In this document: positions 27,105-34,800 of the stretch, piece after piece
Layout of the letters: every line of letters begins with the position of its first letter
How positions within the stretch are numbered: position 1 is the first letter of the stretch
From: a virus
Strand: one strand, 5' to 3'
Virus record (IMG/VR): IMGVR_UViG_3300042862_000163
Coordinates: 50,521-114,520 of that record
Length of the DNA: 64,000 bases
Program-made: the position numbers and the translations under genes
Notes under the pieces: model-generated
What the model saw: the letters and a program-made list of their open reading frames with translations, nothing else
The model's database searches: none
Told to the model about the DNA's origin: nothing

Positions 27105-27374
27105 ATGGCAACACCTGCATGGACTAGATCTGAAGGAAAATCAAAATCTGGTGGATTAAATGCTAAAGGAATAGCATCATATAGAGCTGCAAACCCAGGT
27201 TCGAAACTCAAAAAAGCTGTTACTACTAAACCTTCTAAACTTAAACCTGGAAGTAAAGATGCAAATAGACGTAAGTCTTTTTGTGCTAGAATGGGTGGTG
27301 TTAAAGGACCTATGAAGAAACCAAGTGGTAAACCTACAAGAAAAGCATTAGCTTTAAAAAAATGGAATTGTTAA
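27105..27374 (+). CDS. DUF6321-like small basic protein
   Basis: 89 residues. PAWTRSEGKSKSGGLNAKG, then ASYRAANPGSKLKKAV and RRKSFCARMGGVKGPM follow the pattern I recall for DUF6321 (WTRxEGKxxxGGLNxKGxASY ... RRxSFxARM). Ends KKWNC. Unusually for the cluster there is a 28-bp gap before it. Function unknown. Confidence 0.7.
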   Translation: MATPAWTRSEGKSKSGGLNAKGIASYRAANPGSKLKKAVTTKPSKLKPGSKDANRRKSFCARMGGVKGPMKKPSGKPTRKALALKKWNC

Positions 27375-27394
27375 TCAATTAAAAATAATATATA

Positions 27395-27790
27395 ATGGCA
27401 ACAATAAAAAAAGCTCAAGCAGGAATCACTGCTAAAAAACCTGCAGTTAAAATAGAAAAGAAAACTACTGTAACAGCTAAACCTAAGACTGCTTCTCAGA
27501 GAATTGGAGACTTAACATTAAGAGATATTAAAAATTCTACTGAAACAGCTCTTGATCTTTCTACTCTTGGTGCATATGGAGCTGCAAAAAAAGGTATTAA
27601 AAAATTAACTGGTATGAAATCTGGTGGCAATATGAAGAAAGCTAAATCTGGTATATCATTAGGAATGAAATCTGTTAAAGCAGGTGTTGATAAGAATCCT
27701 GGTGTAACTAGAGCTGATATTATTACAGCTGCAACAAAGAAAGCTAAATCAGGAGCTAAGATGACTAAATGTAAAACTGGTTGTAAATAA
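27395..27790 (+). CDS. Lys-rich basic protein, 'KKAQAG' family
   Basis: 131 residues starting MATIKKAQAGI. A second copy of the motif, GGNMKKAKSGISLGM, lies near residue 77, and it ends KMTKCKTGCK with two Cys. A short hydrophobic-helical stretch (about 45-70) separates basic arms. It overlaps the next gene by TAATG. Same likely role as the 25693 protein. Confidence 0.6.
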   Translation: MATIKKAQAGITAKKPAVKIEKKTTVTAKPKTASQRIGDLTLRDIKNSTETALDLSTLGAYGAAKKGIKKLTGMKSGGNMKKAKSGISLGMKSVKAGVDKNPGVTRADIITAATKKAKSGAKMTKCKTGCK

Positions 27791-27951
27791 TGACTTCTGG
27801 TAAAGCAAAGAAATCAGGAGCTCCAAGAAAAGCTCCAAAGGTTGGTATTCCTAGAAAGGACAAACCTTTTTCAAAGACTAAGTCTATGGATGATAAAGCT
27901 ATAAGAACTTCTCCTCAACAACCAATGAAACAAAAGAGATTATCCAAATAA
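27790..27951 (+). CDS. Small basic protein (53 aa), last gene of the plus block
   Basis: 53 residues beginning in the TAATG overlap: TSGKAKKSGAPRKAPKVGI ... QPMKQKRLSK. Lys/Pro-rich with no Cys. Two bases after its stop is the bidirectional terminator that ends the late block. Confidence 0.6.
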   Translation: MTSGKAKKSGAPRKAPKVGIPRKDKPFSKTKSMDDKAIRTSPQQPMKQKRLSK

Positions 27952-27952
27952 A

Positions 27953-27977
27953 AAAAGCCCTTGAAATAAGGGCTTTT
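27953..27977. terminator. Bidirectional terminator between late (+) and early (-) blocks
   Basis: Ten-base stem AAAAGCCCTT/AAGGGCTTTT with a 5-base loop and A/T runs on both sides, so it can end transcripts from either strand. It sits between the last plus gene and the last minus gene. About 88 bp of AT-rich DNA without a gene follow up to 28066. Confidence 0.9.
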
Positions 27978-28065
27978 CTATTTAAAACAATTAAAACAAT
28001 TAAAAAAATAAGAAAGAAAAATAATAATTTTGTTGGAGAGCTTTTGCTTTACAAATATATAACAT

Positions 28066-28743
28066 TTATTTCAATTGATCATAATAATCATTATTAAAAT
28101 GTGGATGAAGAATAATATTTCCTTTTGTATCATCTAACACTCTATCTGCATGATCTAATATAACTTGATTGTCATTATTTCCTAACCCTGAAACATGGAA
28201 TGTGTTCATTCCCCATCTATATATCATTGTATGTTTTAACTTTGATTCATATATTTTTCCATTATTATGAAATGTTATATCTGCATCTTCTCCATTACTT
28301 GTATTAGGCCATTTAATTCTATTTAAATAATCTTTGGTATATATATTACCATTGTTAATATTGCTTGATTCTTTCTCAAATTTATTATCAACAAAGAAAT
28401 ACATTCCTTCACTTCTATAAATATCAAATCCTGGATTAGTATCTATATCAATTTGTGCATTCTTTAGTGCCCATGGAGCAAGTAAATCATCATCATCTAA
28501 TCTATATATGTATGGATAATTACATTGTTTATATCCCCATTCAAGTTTAGCTGATATAGAAGGAAATCTAGTTTCACAATTGATAATCCTTACTCTAGGG
28601 TGATTATAGATATATTTTATATCTGGATTATCATTAACTATAACCATTTCACATTCTGGTGTGAGTTCTTGTGATATAAATGATTGAATTGCTTCTTCAA
28701 GCAAATGATGTCTTTTGTATGTAAGTGTTAAAACTGAAATCAT
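28066..28743 (-). CDS. GT2-family glycosyltransferase
   Basis: 225 residues. SVLTLTYKRHHLLEEAIQS is the typical GT2 start, MVIVNDNPDI the first nucleotide-binding Asp region, and YRLDDDDLLAPW (residues 80-90) the DxD metal/nucleotide-sugar motif. ATGA overlap with the upstream fucosyltransferase-like gene. It is the last gene of the minus transcription unit, so if read through from early promoters it is expressed late or weakly. Adds a sugar to an unknown acceptor. Confidence 0.85.
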   Translation of the reverse strand: MISVLTLTYKRHHLLEEAIQSFISQELTPECEMVIVNDNPDIKYIYNHPRVRIINCETRFPSISAKLEWGYKQCNYPYIYRLDDDDLLAPWALKNAQIDIDTNPGFDIYRSEGMYFFVDNKFEKESSNINNGNIYTKDYLNRIKWPNTSNGEDADITFHNNGKIYESKLKHTMIYRWGMNTFHVSGLGNNDNQVILDHADRVLDDTKGNIILHPHFNNDYYDQLK

Positions 28744-29507
28744 TTTGGTAGTATTAGTCCGTTATTAAAATATGTTGGTAGTATTGTCCAATCTTTACAA
28801 TATATTTCTTGCCATTTACTTGGACCTTTTGGACCAAACCATGTTTCTGGTGCAATAACTATTTTTTCAGTATTTCTAGATAAATAAGCTGCCCACCAAC
28901 TAAATGATGAATTAGATATAATAAAATGATGACACATAGACATAATCCATAATTGTTCATGTATTTCCCAATCTTCTAGATATATCACATTAGGTAAGTT
29001 TATGTGTTCTTTACACCATGGAATATCATCACTAGCAATAATATATTGTTTTGAAGGAACTAGTGATATTGCCTTCATTATATAATCTAATGATATTACA
29101 GGATGATAGTCTGAATATATTAGATAATCTCCTCTTCGAACATTGATTACTGTCACCTCTGTGTTAAAGATGACAGGAATCTCTGTATGTATTCTATTTA
29201 TGAATTCTTTAGTAGGAGAGAATAAAGATTTAATTGCCTCACTGTATTTGTTAAAATAGGTTTCATCTTGAAAGTATCCTGTATACACAGTAACTTTATT
29301 ACTAATAATATCATTTGGATGATCTATGAAAAAATCTAGTTTTCTAAATATATTATTTATAAAATCATTAGTATGTCCTACTTGATTTGCAGGAATTACA
29401 AGTTGTCTATTTTCATCCATAGCTCTTGCATATGCATTAGCAATCATAAACAAATTGTTACCAAGTCTTCCTCCTAAAGAAGGCATTATAAAATCTTCAT
29501 TTAACAT
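28740..29507 (-). CDS. GT11-family (alpha-1,2-fucosyltransferase-like) glycosyltransferase
   Basis: 255 residues. All three hallmark blocks of GT11 are visible: GGRLGNNLFMIANAYARA (12-29), VINVRRGDYL (120-129, the donor-binding RRxD) and ISNSSFSWWAAYLS (197-210). The enzyme would transfer fucose (or a related sugar) from a GDP-sugar to a galactose-type acceptor. It is paired with the GT2 gene by a 4-bp overlap, so both probably act on one glycan: host surface (superinfection or receptor masking) or virion. Confidence 0.88.
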   Translation of the reverse strand: MLNEDFIMPSLGGRLGNNLFMIANAYARAMDENRQLVIPANQVGHTNDFINNIFRKLDFFIDHPNDIISNKVTVYTGYFQDETYFNKYSEAIKSLFSPTKEFINRIHTEIPVIFNTEVTVINVRRGDYLIYSDYHPVISLDYIMKAISLVPSKQYIIASDDIPWCKEHINLPNVIYLEDWEIHEQLWIMSMCHHFIISNSSFSWWAAYLSRNTEKIVIAPETWFGPKGPSKWQEIYCKDWTILPTYFNNGLILPK

Positions 29508-29508
29508 T

Positions 29509-30237
29509 CTACCACACCATTATAACATTGTTAAAACACTCCTTGCTACCATTAAACTTTAATAATGGTTTATATTTATTATCTTTATTCATATTTTTTA
29601 ATTTTATTTCTAAATCGTATATATCATTTGAGTCTCCCTCAATGATTTTTAATATAGTATGATTGTAAGGCATTTCTGTTTTAGATTGAAATCTTCTTTT
29701 TATATCAACAAATGTTCTTCCTATCTTGTAAAAAGTTTCTTGGTCATTCCAACATTTAATTATATAAATTTTAAAACTTTCAAATCTTTTAGATTTTTTA
29801 GCAGCATCTTTCCAATTAGTCTTAGACCATCCAGTAGGATTACTAGAATGATGATCTGAACAAATTTTATCACCACATTTAGGACATCCCTGCCCCATAG
29901 AATGTGCTCCAGCAGTTTGTTCAAATAAACCATGATCTTTACATATTATTTTTACTTTATCTAATAAAGTTTTATATTTTAATAAACTATAATCATATTT
30001 ATTATTATGAACAGCTATCATTTTATTTATAAAATATAAATTTTTATCTACTGCAGTTATTATAGTAGGAATAACCCCATCTAAAAGATGGGATTTTCTA
30101 CATTTATTTATTCCATAGATATTATTAACTAAAATATATTCTGAATTACTATTTTCTATATTTTCAAAAGTAAATAGTGAATCAGGAAATTTAGTATAGA
30201 ACTTAAGTTTAAATATGTCAAAACTTTTTTCTGTCAT
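29509..30237 (-). CDS. Putative GIY-YIG-type homing endonuclease with zinc-ribbon
   Basis: 242 residues. A central part (KVKIICKDHGLFEQTAGAHS, GCPKCGDKIC) resembles the zinc-binding domain found in many phage endonucleases of mobile type. The C-terminal part (FKIYIIKCWNDQETFYKIGR, then KRRFQSKTEMPY) resembles the T5orf172/GIY-YIG nuclease fold. More AT-rich than flanking genes and free-standing between a fucosyltransferase and a GroES-like gene, as expected for a mobile endonuclease. Confidence 0.65.
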   Translation of the reverse strand: MTEKSFDIFKLKFYTKFPDSLFTFENIENSNSEYILVNNIYGINKCRKSHLLDGVIPTIITAVDKNLYFINKMIAVHNNKYDYSLLKYKTLLDKVKIICKDHGLFEQTAGAHSMGQGCPKCGDKICSDHHSSNPTGWSKTNWKDAAKKSKRFESFKIYIIKCWNDQETFYKIGRTFVDIKRRFQSKTEMPYNHTILKIIEGDSNDIYDLEIKLKNMNKDNKYKPLLKFNGSKECFNNVIMVW

Positions 30238-30246
30238 AATATACTT

Positions 30247-30528
30247 CTACCAGATTTGGATCACATCGAAAGGGCTTACAAGTAATACTTGCTCATCTTC
30301 TGACAAAGGGATTAATGGAGCTTTTGATAATGCTGCTGGATCTATAAGAACTACATCTCCTGGTTTAACTTCCATGTTAGCTGTTCCTACACTGTGTACA
30401 ACTAATTTAGACATTTTTTTAATCATTTCTTTCTCTAAAGCTTCTTTTGTATTATCATCTACAATAAGTTTGCTTTCTTCTTTCTTTGGTATCTCTAAAT
30501 AGATACGGTTTCCTAATAATTTTGCCAT
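30247..30528 (-). CDS. GroES-fold-like protein, possible phage co-chaperonin
   Basis: 93 residues, about GroES length. NRIYLEIPKKEESKLIVDD would be strand 1 plus the mobile loop, and VHSVGTANMEVKPGDVVLID matches the GroES core (V..VG....VKxGDxVl). T4 gp31 and other phages encode divergent GroES homologues for capsid folding (knowledge). Similarity is moderate; a chaperonin role is inference. It overlaps the next gene by one base. Confidence 0.5.
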   Translation of the reverse strand: MAKLLGNRIYLEIPKKEESKLIVDDNTKEALEKEMIKKMSKLVVHSVGTANMEVKPGDVVLIDPAALSKAPLIPLSEDEQVLLVSPFDVIQIW

Positions 30529-30833
30529 TATATTGCTATGTTAGTTTGTTGATAAAATCTTGTTTTGTCTTCTGCACTCAATGTAATTTCTGATTGCACT
30601 ACTGCCATCTCTTTCTTACCTTGAATAACTCTATTAGTCTTGATATTGATAGTATCTGGTAGCGTAATCATTTCTTGATGGAAATCATTAAGAATAATCA
30701 TTAACTCTCCAGAAGGTATCTCTACGCTTCTAATTACCATGTCTACATTTAAAGAGGCCATGATTGATTTCTCTTCAGAAGCTTCATCACTTCCTACTTG
30801 TTGTTTAATTGTGTAAAAAAATTGGTTTTTCAT
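30528..30833 (-). CDS. Hypothetical conserved early protein (101 aa)
   Basis: 101 residues. Beta-rich N-half (NQFFYTIKQQVGSDEASEEK; MVIRSVEIPSGELMIILNDF) and charged C-half (VVQSEITLSAEDKTRFYQQ). Between the GroES-like and PhoH-like genes. No family recognised. Confidence 0.55.
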   Translation of the reverse strand: MKNQFFYTIKQQVGSDEASEEKSIMASLNVDMVIRSVEIPSGELMIILNDFHQEMITLPDTINIKTNRVIQGKKEMAVVQSEITLSAEDKTRFYQQTNIAI

Positions 30834-30849
30834 AATTTATATTTAATTT

Positions 30850-31497
30850 TTAATTGTACTCGAGATCTAATATTTTACCAACTAAATCACTTCTGTGATT
30901 AGCTTTAAGTTTAATCCATTCTATTCCTTCAATCTTCTTAGATAATTCAATAGCATAAGATAGACCAGTGTATGATTCTTTAATATCTTTCTGTTCATTA
31001 TCTCCATTGATAATAATCTTACCTGTTTTACCAAGTCTAGTTAAGATAGCAAGCATTTCCCCTTTTGACAGGTTTTGCGCTTCTTCCACCACCAACACAT
31101 CATCAATAGTTTTACCACGTATAAACTGAATAGGATAAGCAAGTATTTTCTTGTCCTTAACCAGGTCTTGAATTTTGAGTTTATCATAACATTTTTCTAA
31201 GTTCTCTTGAAATGCTTCCAAATAAGGATTAAATTTATCTTCAAGACTTCCTGGTAAAAACCCTAGTGACTCTCCCACCTCAACTGTGGCTCTAGTAACA
31301 TACACATGAGCGCATTGTTTCTTCATTAAGAAGTCCAAAGCTGATTGTGCACACACTAATGACTTACCACTTCCAGCTCTACCAGTAACAATTACTATTT
31401 GATTATTAATAATTAGTTCTTTAGCAAGCTTCTGCTCTTCGTTTAAAACTACAGCATACTTAATTTCTGATTTTCTAACTCGATTAGGTTCTTTCAT
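30850..31497 (-). CDS. phoH: PhoH-like ATPase
   Basis: 215 residues from ATG 31497 (MKEPNRVRKSE), chosen because it overlaps the upstream stop by ATGA; a second ATG lies three codons earlier. Walker A TGRAGSGKSL (38-47), the PhoH signature YVTRATVEVGESLGFLPG, Walker B DDVLVVEEAQN and a later GDNEQKD are all present. PhoH proteins are RNA/DNA-linked P-loop ATPases common in phages, with no settled role. Confidence 0.85.
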   Translation of the reverse strand: MKEPNRVRKSEIKYAVVLNEEQKLAKELIINNQIVIVTGRAGSGKSLVCAQSALDFLMKKQCAHVYVTRATVEVGESLGFLPGSLEDKFNPYLEAFQENLEKCYDKLKIQDLVKDKKILAYPIQFIRGKTIDDVLVVEEAQNLSKGEMLAILTRLGKTGKIIINGDNEQKDIKESYTGLSYAIELSKKIEGIEWIKLKANHRSDLVGKILDLEYN

Positions 31498-31619
31498 TTT
31501 TTCCACTTGTTATATTTCATTGTTGTTTTAGATCCGTAGGTGATTACATCTTTCTTGTTGTCTTTGATATGTTGTTCTATAATAGAGTTAAGTGTATCAA
31601 AGTAAATCATACTTCTCAT
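31494..31619 (-). CDS. Small protein bridging HNH and PhoH genes (41 aa)
   Basis: 41 residues if started at 31619, or 38 from ATG 31610. It overlaps the HNH gene end and is joined to PhoH by ATGA. MIYFDTLNSIIEQHIKDNKK then a basic tail. The translational coupling supports it. No family recognised. Confidence 0.4.
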   Translation of the reverse strand: MRSMIYFDTLNSIIEQHIKDNKKDVITYGSKTTMKYNKWKK

Positions 31620-31992
31620 TGAGACTATTGCGTCTTTTATTAATTTCATCATATTTATACATGTCATTTTCAACATTAGAATGCTCTTCAAGTGTCAAAA
31701 GTATGATATTTTCTTCATCTAGGCAAGCTTCAGGGTATTTTTCTTTAGGTAATATGTGATGGAAGTATGTACTCATAGGTTCACTTCCTAAATATGTGTT
31801 ACTCACTTCTGATCTATGAGGCTTCTTTTTCCATATAGTAAGAAACATTTCTCTTTGTATGATATAACCATCACTAACCCCCTTTTTAGGGGTTAATGTT
31901 GGCTTTAACCTACTTTGAGCTAAAGGTTTTCTAGCTTTATGTTGGAAACAATATTCTCCATCACAATTCTTTCCACATGTTTTACACTTCAT
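31597..31992 (-). CDS. NinG/HNH-like nuclease with N-terminal zinc ribbon
   Basis: 131 residues. N-terminal MKCKTCGKNCDGEYC is a Cys-rich zinc site, followed by the basic KPLAQSRLKP. The C-half has TYFHHILPKEKYPE ... ENIILLTLEEHSNVE, an HNH beta-beta-alpha pattern (HH ... N ... H). The layout resembles lambda NinG/Rap recombination nucleases. Likely a recombination or mobile nuclease of the replication module. Confidence 0.65.
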   Translation of the reverse strand: MKCKTCGKNCDGEYCFQHKARKPLAQSRLKPTLTPKKGVSDGYIIQREMFLTIWKKKPHRSEVSNTYLGSEPMSTYFHHILPKEKYPEACLDEENIILLTLEEHSNVENDMYKYDEINKRRNSLNEKYDLL

Positions 31993-31994
31993 CT

Positions 31995-32291
31995 TTAAAT
32001 ATTAGGTGGTTTAGGTGCAAAAGGATCAGGAAAATAAGAATTAAATAGATTAACAAATCCATTATAATCTGCAGTAGATGTAGGTGCCCAATTTAAACCA
32101 GGAGGTGTGCAATCACAACTTCCTTTCCATGGAGCATTCATTTTGTGACATCTATTACATTCCCATGATAGGGAAACTTTTGGACATGTACACATCATTG
32201 GTGGCAGTGTACTATTCCATGTATAAGGAAACGTTTTAATATTTCCACACACTGTACACTTTTGTGGATAATCTATAAAATTACTTTCCAT
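31995..32291 (-). CDS. Zinc-ribbon protein (98 aa)
   Basis: 98 residues. Four CxxC/CxC-type groups (CTVCGN, MCTC, CNRCHK, CDC), likely two zinc ribbons, then an Asn/Pro-rich tail (YFPDPFAPKPPNI). It overlaps the MazG gene by 11 bp. Nucleic-acid or protein adaptor is possible; function unknown. Confidence 0.6.
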   Translation of the reverse strand: MESNFIDYPQKCTVCGNIKTFPYTWNSTLPPMMCTCPKVSLSWECNRCHKMNAPWKGSCDCTPPGLNWAPTSTADYNGFVNLFNSYFPDPFAPKPPNI

Positions 32292-32589
32292 CTTTTACAA
32301 ATTGACCATCTACCATAACTCCTGTACGTTTTGAAATTACATTGTATGCACTCTCTAAACATTCTGTTAAGCTCACTCCTTGCATCTCTGCTTGGATAAT
32401 GATTGTTACCAATATATCTCCTAGAGCATCTATTGTTTCATCTTTGTCATCAAATGCTATAGCAGTTATAAGTTCTGTACATTCTTCCATAGTTTTACAC
32501 GCTTGTGCTATTGGTGTTCCTTTTTCAAAGATTCCTTTTTGTGTGGCCCAAGCTATAACTAGAGCTTCTAATTCATTGTAACTTTTCAT
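32281..32589 (-). CDS. MazG-like nucleotide pyrophosphohydrolase
   Basis: 102 residues. All-alpha NTP-pyrophosphatase pattern: KTMEECTELITA (E35, E36, E39) then KDETIDALGDILVT (E51, D54, D58), the EExxE ... ExxD magnesium site. C-terminus SKRTGVMVDGQFVKD is the usual phage MazG end. Would hydrolyse (d)NTPs or alarmones. It follows a HAD phosphatase by one base. Confidence 0.8.
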   Translation of the reverse strand: MKSYNELEALVIAWATQKGIFEKGTPIAQACKTMEECTELITAIAFDDKDETIDALGDILVTIIIQAEMQGVSLTECLESAYNVISKRTGVMVDGQFVKDGK

Positions 32590-32590
32590 A

Positions 32591-33028
32591 TTATATTATT
32601 TTTTGTTCTATTAATAATTGTTCTACTTTTTCCCAGTCTACAAATGGTCTAGATGATAAACTTGTGTCATATTTTAATGGACAGCCAAGAGCTGAATCAT
32701 CTATCATTAAATCAGCAAAGCTTTTAGGGCTCTCTGTCCAATTATGTTGATCTGGATCACTATTTACACCATATAATGGAATTTCATTGTCTATAAACCA
32801 CTGTATAGCATCATTTAAAAATGTTCCTTTTACATCAGGAATAATATGCTTATTGATTGTTTTAAATGTTATTCTATTACTTCTCATAGTAAATAATATG
32901 AGATGGTGCCCTGCATCAGTTAATTTTCTAAGTACTGGTACAGAACCTATACTTTTACCTATTTGTGGAAAACTATGAGTTACACAGGTTCCATCGAAAT
33001 CCACATTAATCGTAAGTTTCTCTTTCAT
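32591..33028 (-). CDS. HAD-superfamily hydrolase (BT0820-like)
   Basis: 145 residues. INVDFDGTCVTHSFP carries the nucleophile Asp10 and acid/base Asp12. LILFTMRS is motif II. SFADLMIDDSALGCPL is motif IV with the DD pair. A small HAD phosphatase of the type often seen in Bacteroidota phages, beside MazG and kinase genes, so nucleotide metabolism is a fair guess. Confidence 0.75.
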   Translation of the reverse strand: MKEKLTINVDFDGTCVTHSFPQIGKSIGSVPVLRKLTDAGHHLILFTMRSNRITFKTINKHIIPDVKGTFLNDAIQWFIDNEIPLYGVNSDPDQHNWTESPKSFADLMIDDSALGCPLKYDTSLSSRPFVDWEKVEQLLIEQKII

Positions 33029-33029
33029 G

Positions 33030-33302
33030 TTATTTATAAAGATTATGTGTGTCTATATCAGTAAAAGTTTTAATTAAACTTCTAATTGCTTCACCACACG
33101 TTACTGCCATTTCTCCTCTTATCTCAATAGATAAGTTTTCTTTTTCTTGAAGTTCCCACATTTTATCTAGTAATGCACTTTGAAAAATATAAACTGAAGC
33201 TCTAAACCCTTCATCATCGAATCCAGGTTTAGCTTCATAATTTTCTAATAATGTATCTTCTATTTCAGATAATATTGGACTTAGTTTTTTTCCTAATGTC
33301 AT
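33030..33302 (-). CDS. Hypothetical helical protein (90 aa)
   Basis: 90 residues, helical throughout (LSPILSEIEDTLLENYEAKP; IRGEMAVTCGEAIRSLIKTF). ATGA overlap with the kinase C-terminal fragment gene. No family recognised. Confidence 0.55.
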   Translation of the reverse strand: MTLGKKLSPILSEIEDTLLENYEAKPGFDDEGFRASVYIFQSALLDKMWELQEKENLSIEIRGEMAVTCGEAIRSLIKTFTDIDTHNLYK

Positions 33303-33745
33303 ATAATTTTTTCTGTTATTAATATTTGTCTAACTTTTTCAATTAATTCTGGTATTCCAGCATCATTTATAATTTCATAATTAAACTCAGCATCATCAAG
33401 ACTTGTTTCACTAGGATGTTCTTTTTGATATTGTTTAGAACAACTTATTTTGTGATAACCAGTTCCTCCACATTCAGAACAAGGTCTCACCACTCTGATA
33501 GTGATACCTTTACGTCTTACAATAGCTTCTAACTCATTCTCAAATCTCATGTCTGTAATAATCCAGTTAGGATATACAGGCTCTCCATCTGTCAACTTTG
33601 TATCAAATGCTCCTATTAAATAATGTGTAGGAGTATAATCAGCAAACAAAGCAGCTGCCCAAATATTTTTAGATAAATTATCTCTTAAACATTCAGTTCC
33701 AAGAGTTTGCAAAAACTCACGTATTGTTGTATTTTCTGTTATCAT
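33299..33745 (-). CDS. Deoxynucleoside monophosphate kinase, C-terminal part (split gene)
   Basis: 148 residues from ATG 33745, five bases after the homing endonuclease stop; an ATG at 33778 lies inside that gene. TIREFLQTLGTECLRDNL, NIWAAALFADY and PNWIITDMRFENELEAI match the C-terminal two-thirds of phage dNMP kinases (xREfLQxLGTExxR ... WIITDvRFxNE). The P-loop is missing and is found in the separate ORF at 34540. The Cys-rich stretch (CSECGGTGYHKISC) is an insert. The two halves may reassemble into one enzyme, or the gene may be broken. Confidence 0.75.
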   Translation of the reverse strand: MITENTTIREFLQTLGTECLRDNLSKNIWAAALFADYTPTHYLIGAFDTKLTDGEPVYPNWIITDMRFENELEAIVRRKGITIRVVRPCSECGGTGYHKISCSKQYQKEHPSETSLDDAEFNYEIINDAGIPELIEKVRQILITEKII

Positions 33746-33749
33746 TTTT

Positions 33750-34493
33750 TTAGTTTTTAAATTTCCATTTATAACCATAGGCTGTTTTAGCTACATTACC
33801 CTGACTATTTTTTTTACCTGAACATACTCTATTAATTAAACTATTGGAGAATCCTAATTCTCTTTCTACTTTATTAGCTGACTCCCATTCTTTAATAAAA
33901 TTATTTTCTAAATCAAATTGTAAAACAGGTTTTGACAATTTTTTACCTATTTTTTCTCCTACTGATTTATCTCTTTTTTTACCAGTATTTGCTTTTTTCA
34001 TTGCTTCTATTTGTTTGTCAAAGCCAACACCACTTTTAATTAATGAGTTGTTTTTACCTTTTTGATTTTCAGATAATATTTTTTTAACATCATCTGTTCT
34101 TTTTTTACCAATTAATTTTTGTCTTCTTTTTTCAATAGTTTCTTTAGATTGTGTTTTACCTAAATTTATATCTCTTAAAAGTTGTTTAGTTTCTTCTCTT
34201 CTTACCACACCTAAAGAACTACCTGCAATTTTACAGATATTATATTGGGGTAATAATATATCAATGTAATACTGTTCTTTTTCTATTAATTCAGAAATAG
34301 AACAGTATTCTACAACAGTTAATAAAAAATCAACACTTTTTTTATTATAAGCTCTCTGCAAATGTATATTTGGATGATTACCTTTATTTAATCTTTCTAA
34401 ATGTTTTCTCCATCTATTATGTATGTCATAAGAACTACCAATATAAAAGTATTGATTTTCTGGATTTGTGATTTTATATATACCTGATTTCAT
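33750..34493 (-). CDS. GIY-YIG homing endonuclease inserted in the kinase gene
   Basis: 247 residues. GIYKITNPENQYFYIGSS (4-21) is the GIY-YIG pair, HNRWRKHL carries the conserved Arg27, and ELIEKEQYYI a Glu region. Middle: NUMOD3-like basic repeats (GKTQSKETIEKRRQ). C-terminus: a NUMOD1-like DNA-binding part (PVLQFDLENNFIKEWESANK). It separates the P-loop half and catalytic half of a dNMP kinase, and its stop is 4 bp before the second half. Flanks are too short for a group I intron core, so it looks like a free-standing insertion. Confidence 0.88.
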   Translation of the reverse strand: MKSGIYKITNPENQYFYIGSSYDIHNRWRKHLERLNKGNHPNIHLQRAYNKKSVDFLLTVVEYCSISELIEKEQYYIDILLPQYNICKIAGSSLGVVRREETKQLLRDINLGKTQSKETIEKRRQKLIGKKRTDDVKKILSENQKGKNNSLIKSGVGFDKQIEAMKKANTGKKRDKSVGEKIGKKLSKPVLQFDLENNFIKEWESANKVERELGFSNSLINRVCSGKKNSQGNVAKTAYGYKWKFKN

Positions 34494-34539
34494 ACTACAA
34501 ATATATGTTATATATTGTAGAAATTCTCTAACATTTATG

Positions 34540-34800
34540 TTAAGTTTTTGTTAAAGTATTTAATAACTCTTGTGATATATAACCTTCTTCTACTAATTGC
34601 TTAAAAGTTTTTTCCTTAAACTCTTGATCTTCAAAATCCTCTACAGGGAAACCTGTTAATAGAGAAGCTATTGTTTTCAACTTTCCAGCAAATTTCTTAA
34701 CTTCAAACTCTCTTTCTCCATTAGTGATAGATAACCCTTGAATTATCTCTCCAATAGTATCTTTACCAGATCCTATTTTTCCTGATATACCGATAATCAT
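34540..34800 (-). CDS. Deoxynucleoside monophosphate kinase, N-terminal P-loop part (split gene)
   Basis: 86 residues. MIIGISGKIGSGKDTIGEII is the P-loop start of phage dNMP kinases, then VKKFAGKLKTIASLLTGFPV. It ends soon after ELLNTLTKT. Beyond the stop, in the +1 frame, the DNA still encodes NINVREFLQY (34538-34512), the natural continuation. One A removed from the A5 run (34545-34549) would restore the frame straight into the endonuclease ORF. So this is a split and slightly frameshifted gene, joined to the 43-aa gene upstream by ATGA. Confidence 0.75.
   Translation of the reverse strand: MIIGISGKIGSGKDTIGEIIQGLSITNGEREFEVKKFAGKLKTIASLLTGFPVEDFEDQEFKEKTFKQLVEEGYISQELLNTLTKT

Noticed and set aside
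28051-28058. Minus-strand TATATTTG near the block junction
   Set aside because: It points into the 3' ends of plus-strand genes with nothing to express; likely chance in AT-rich DNA.
33746-34539. Group I intron carrying the endonuclease in the kinase gene
   Set aside because: Only about 46 bp lie before and 4 bp after the endonuclease ORF, too little for a ribozyme core, and the exon sequence around REFLQ is duplicated rather than cleanly split.
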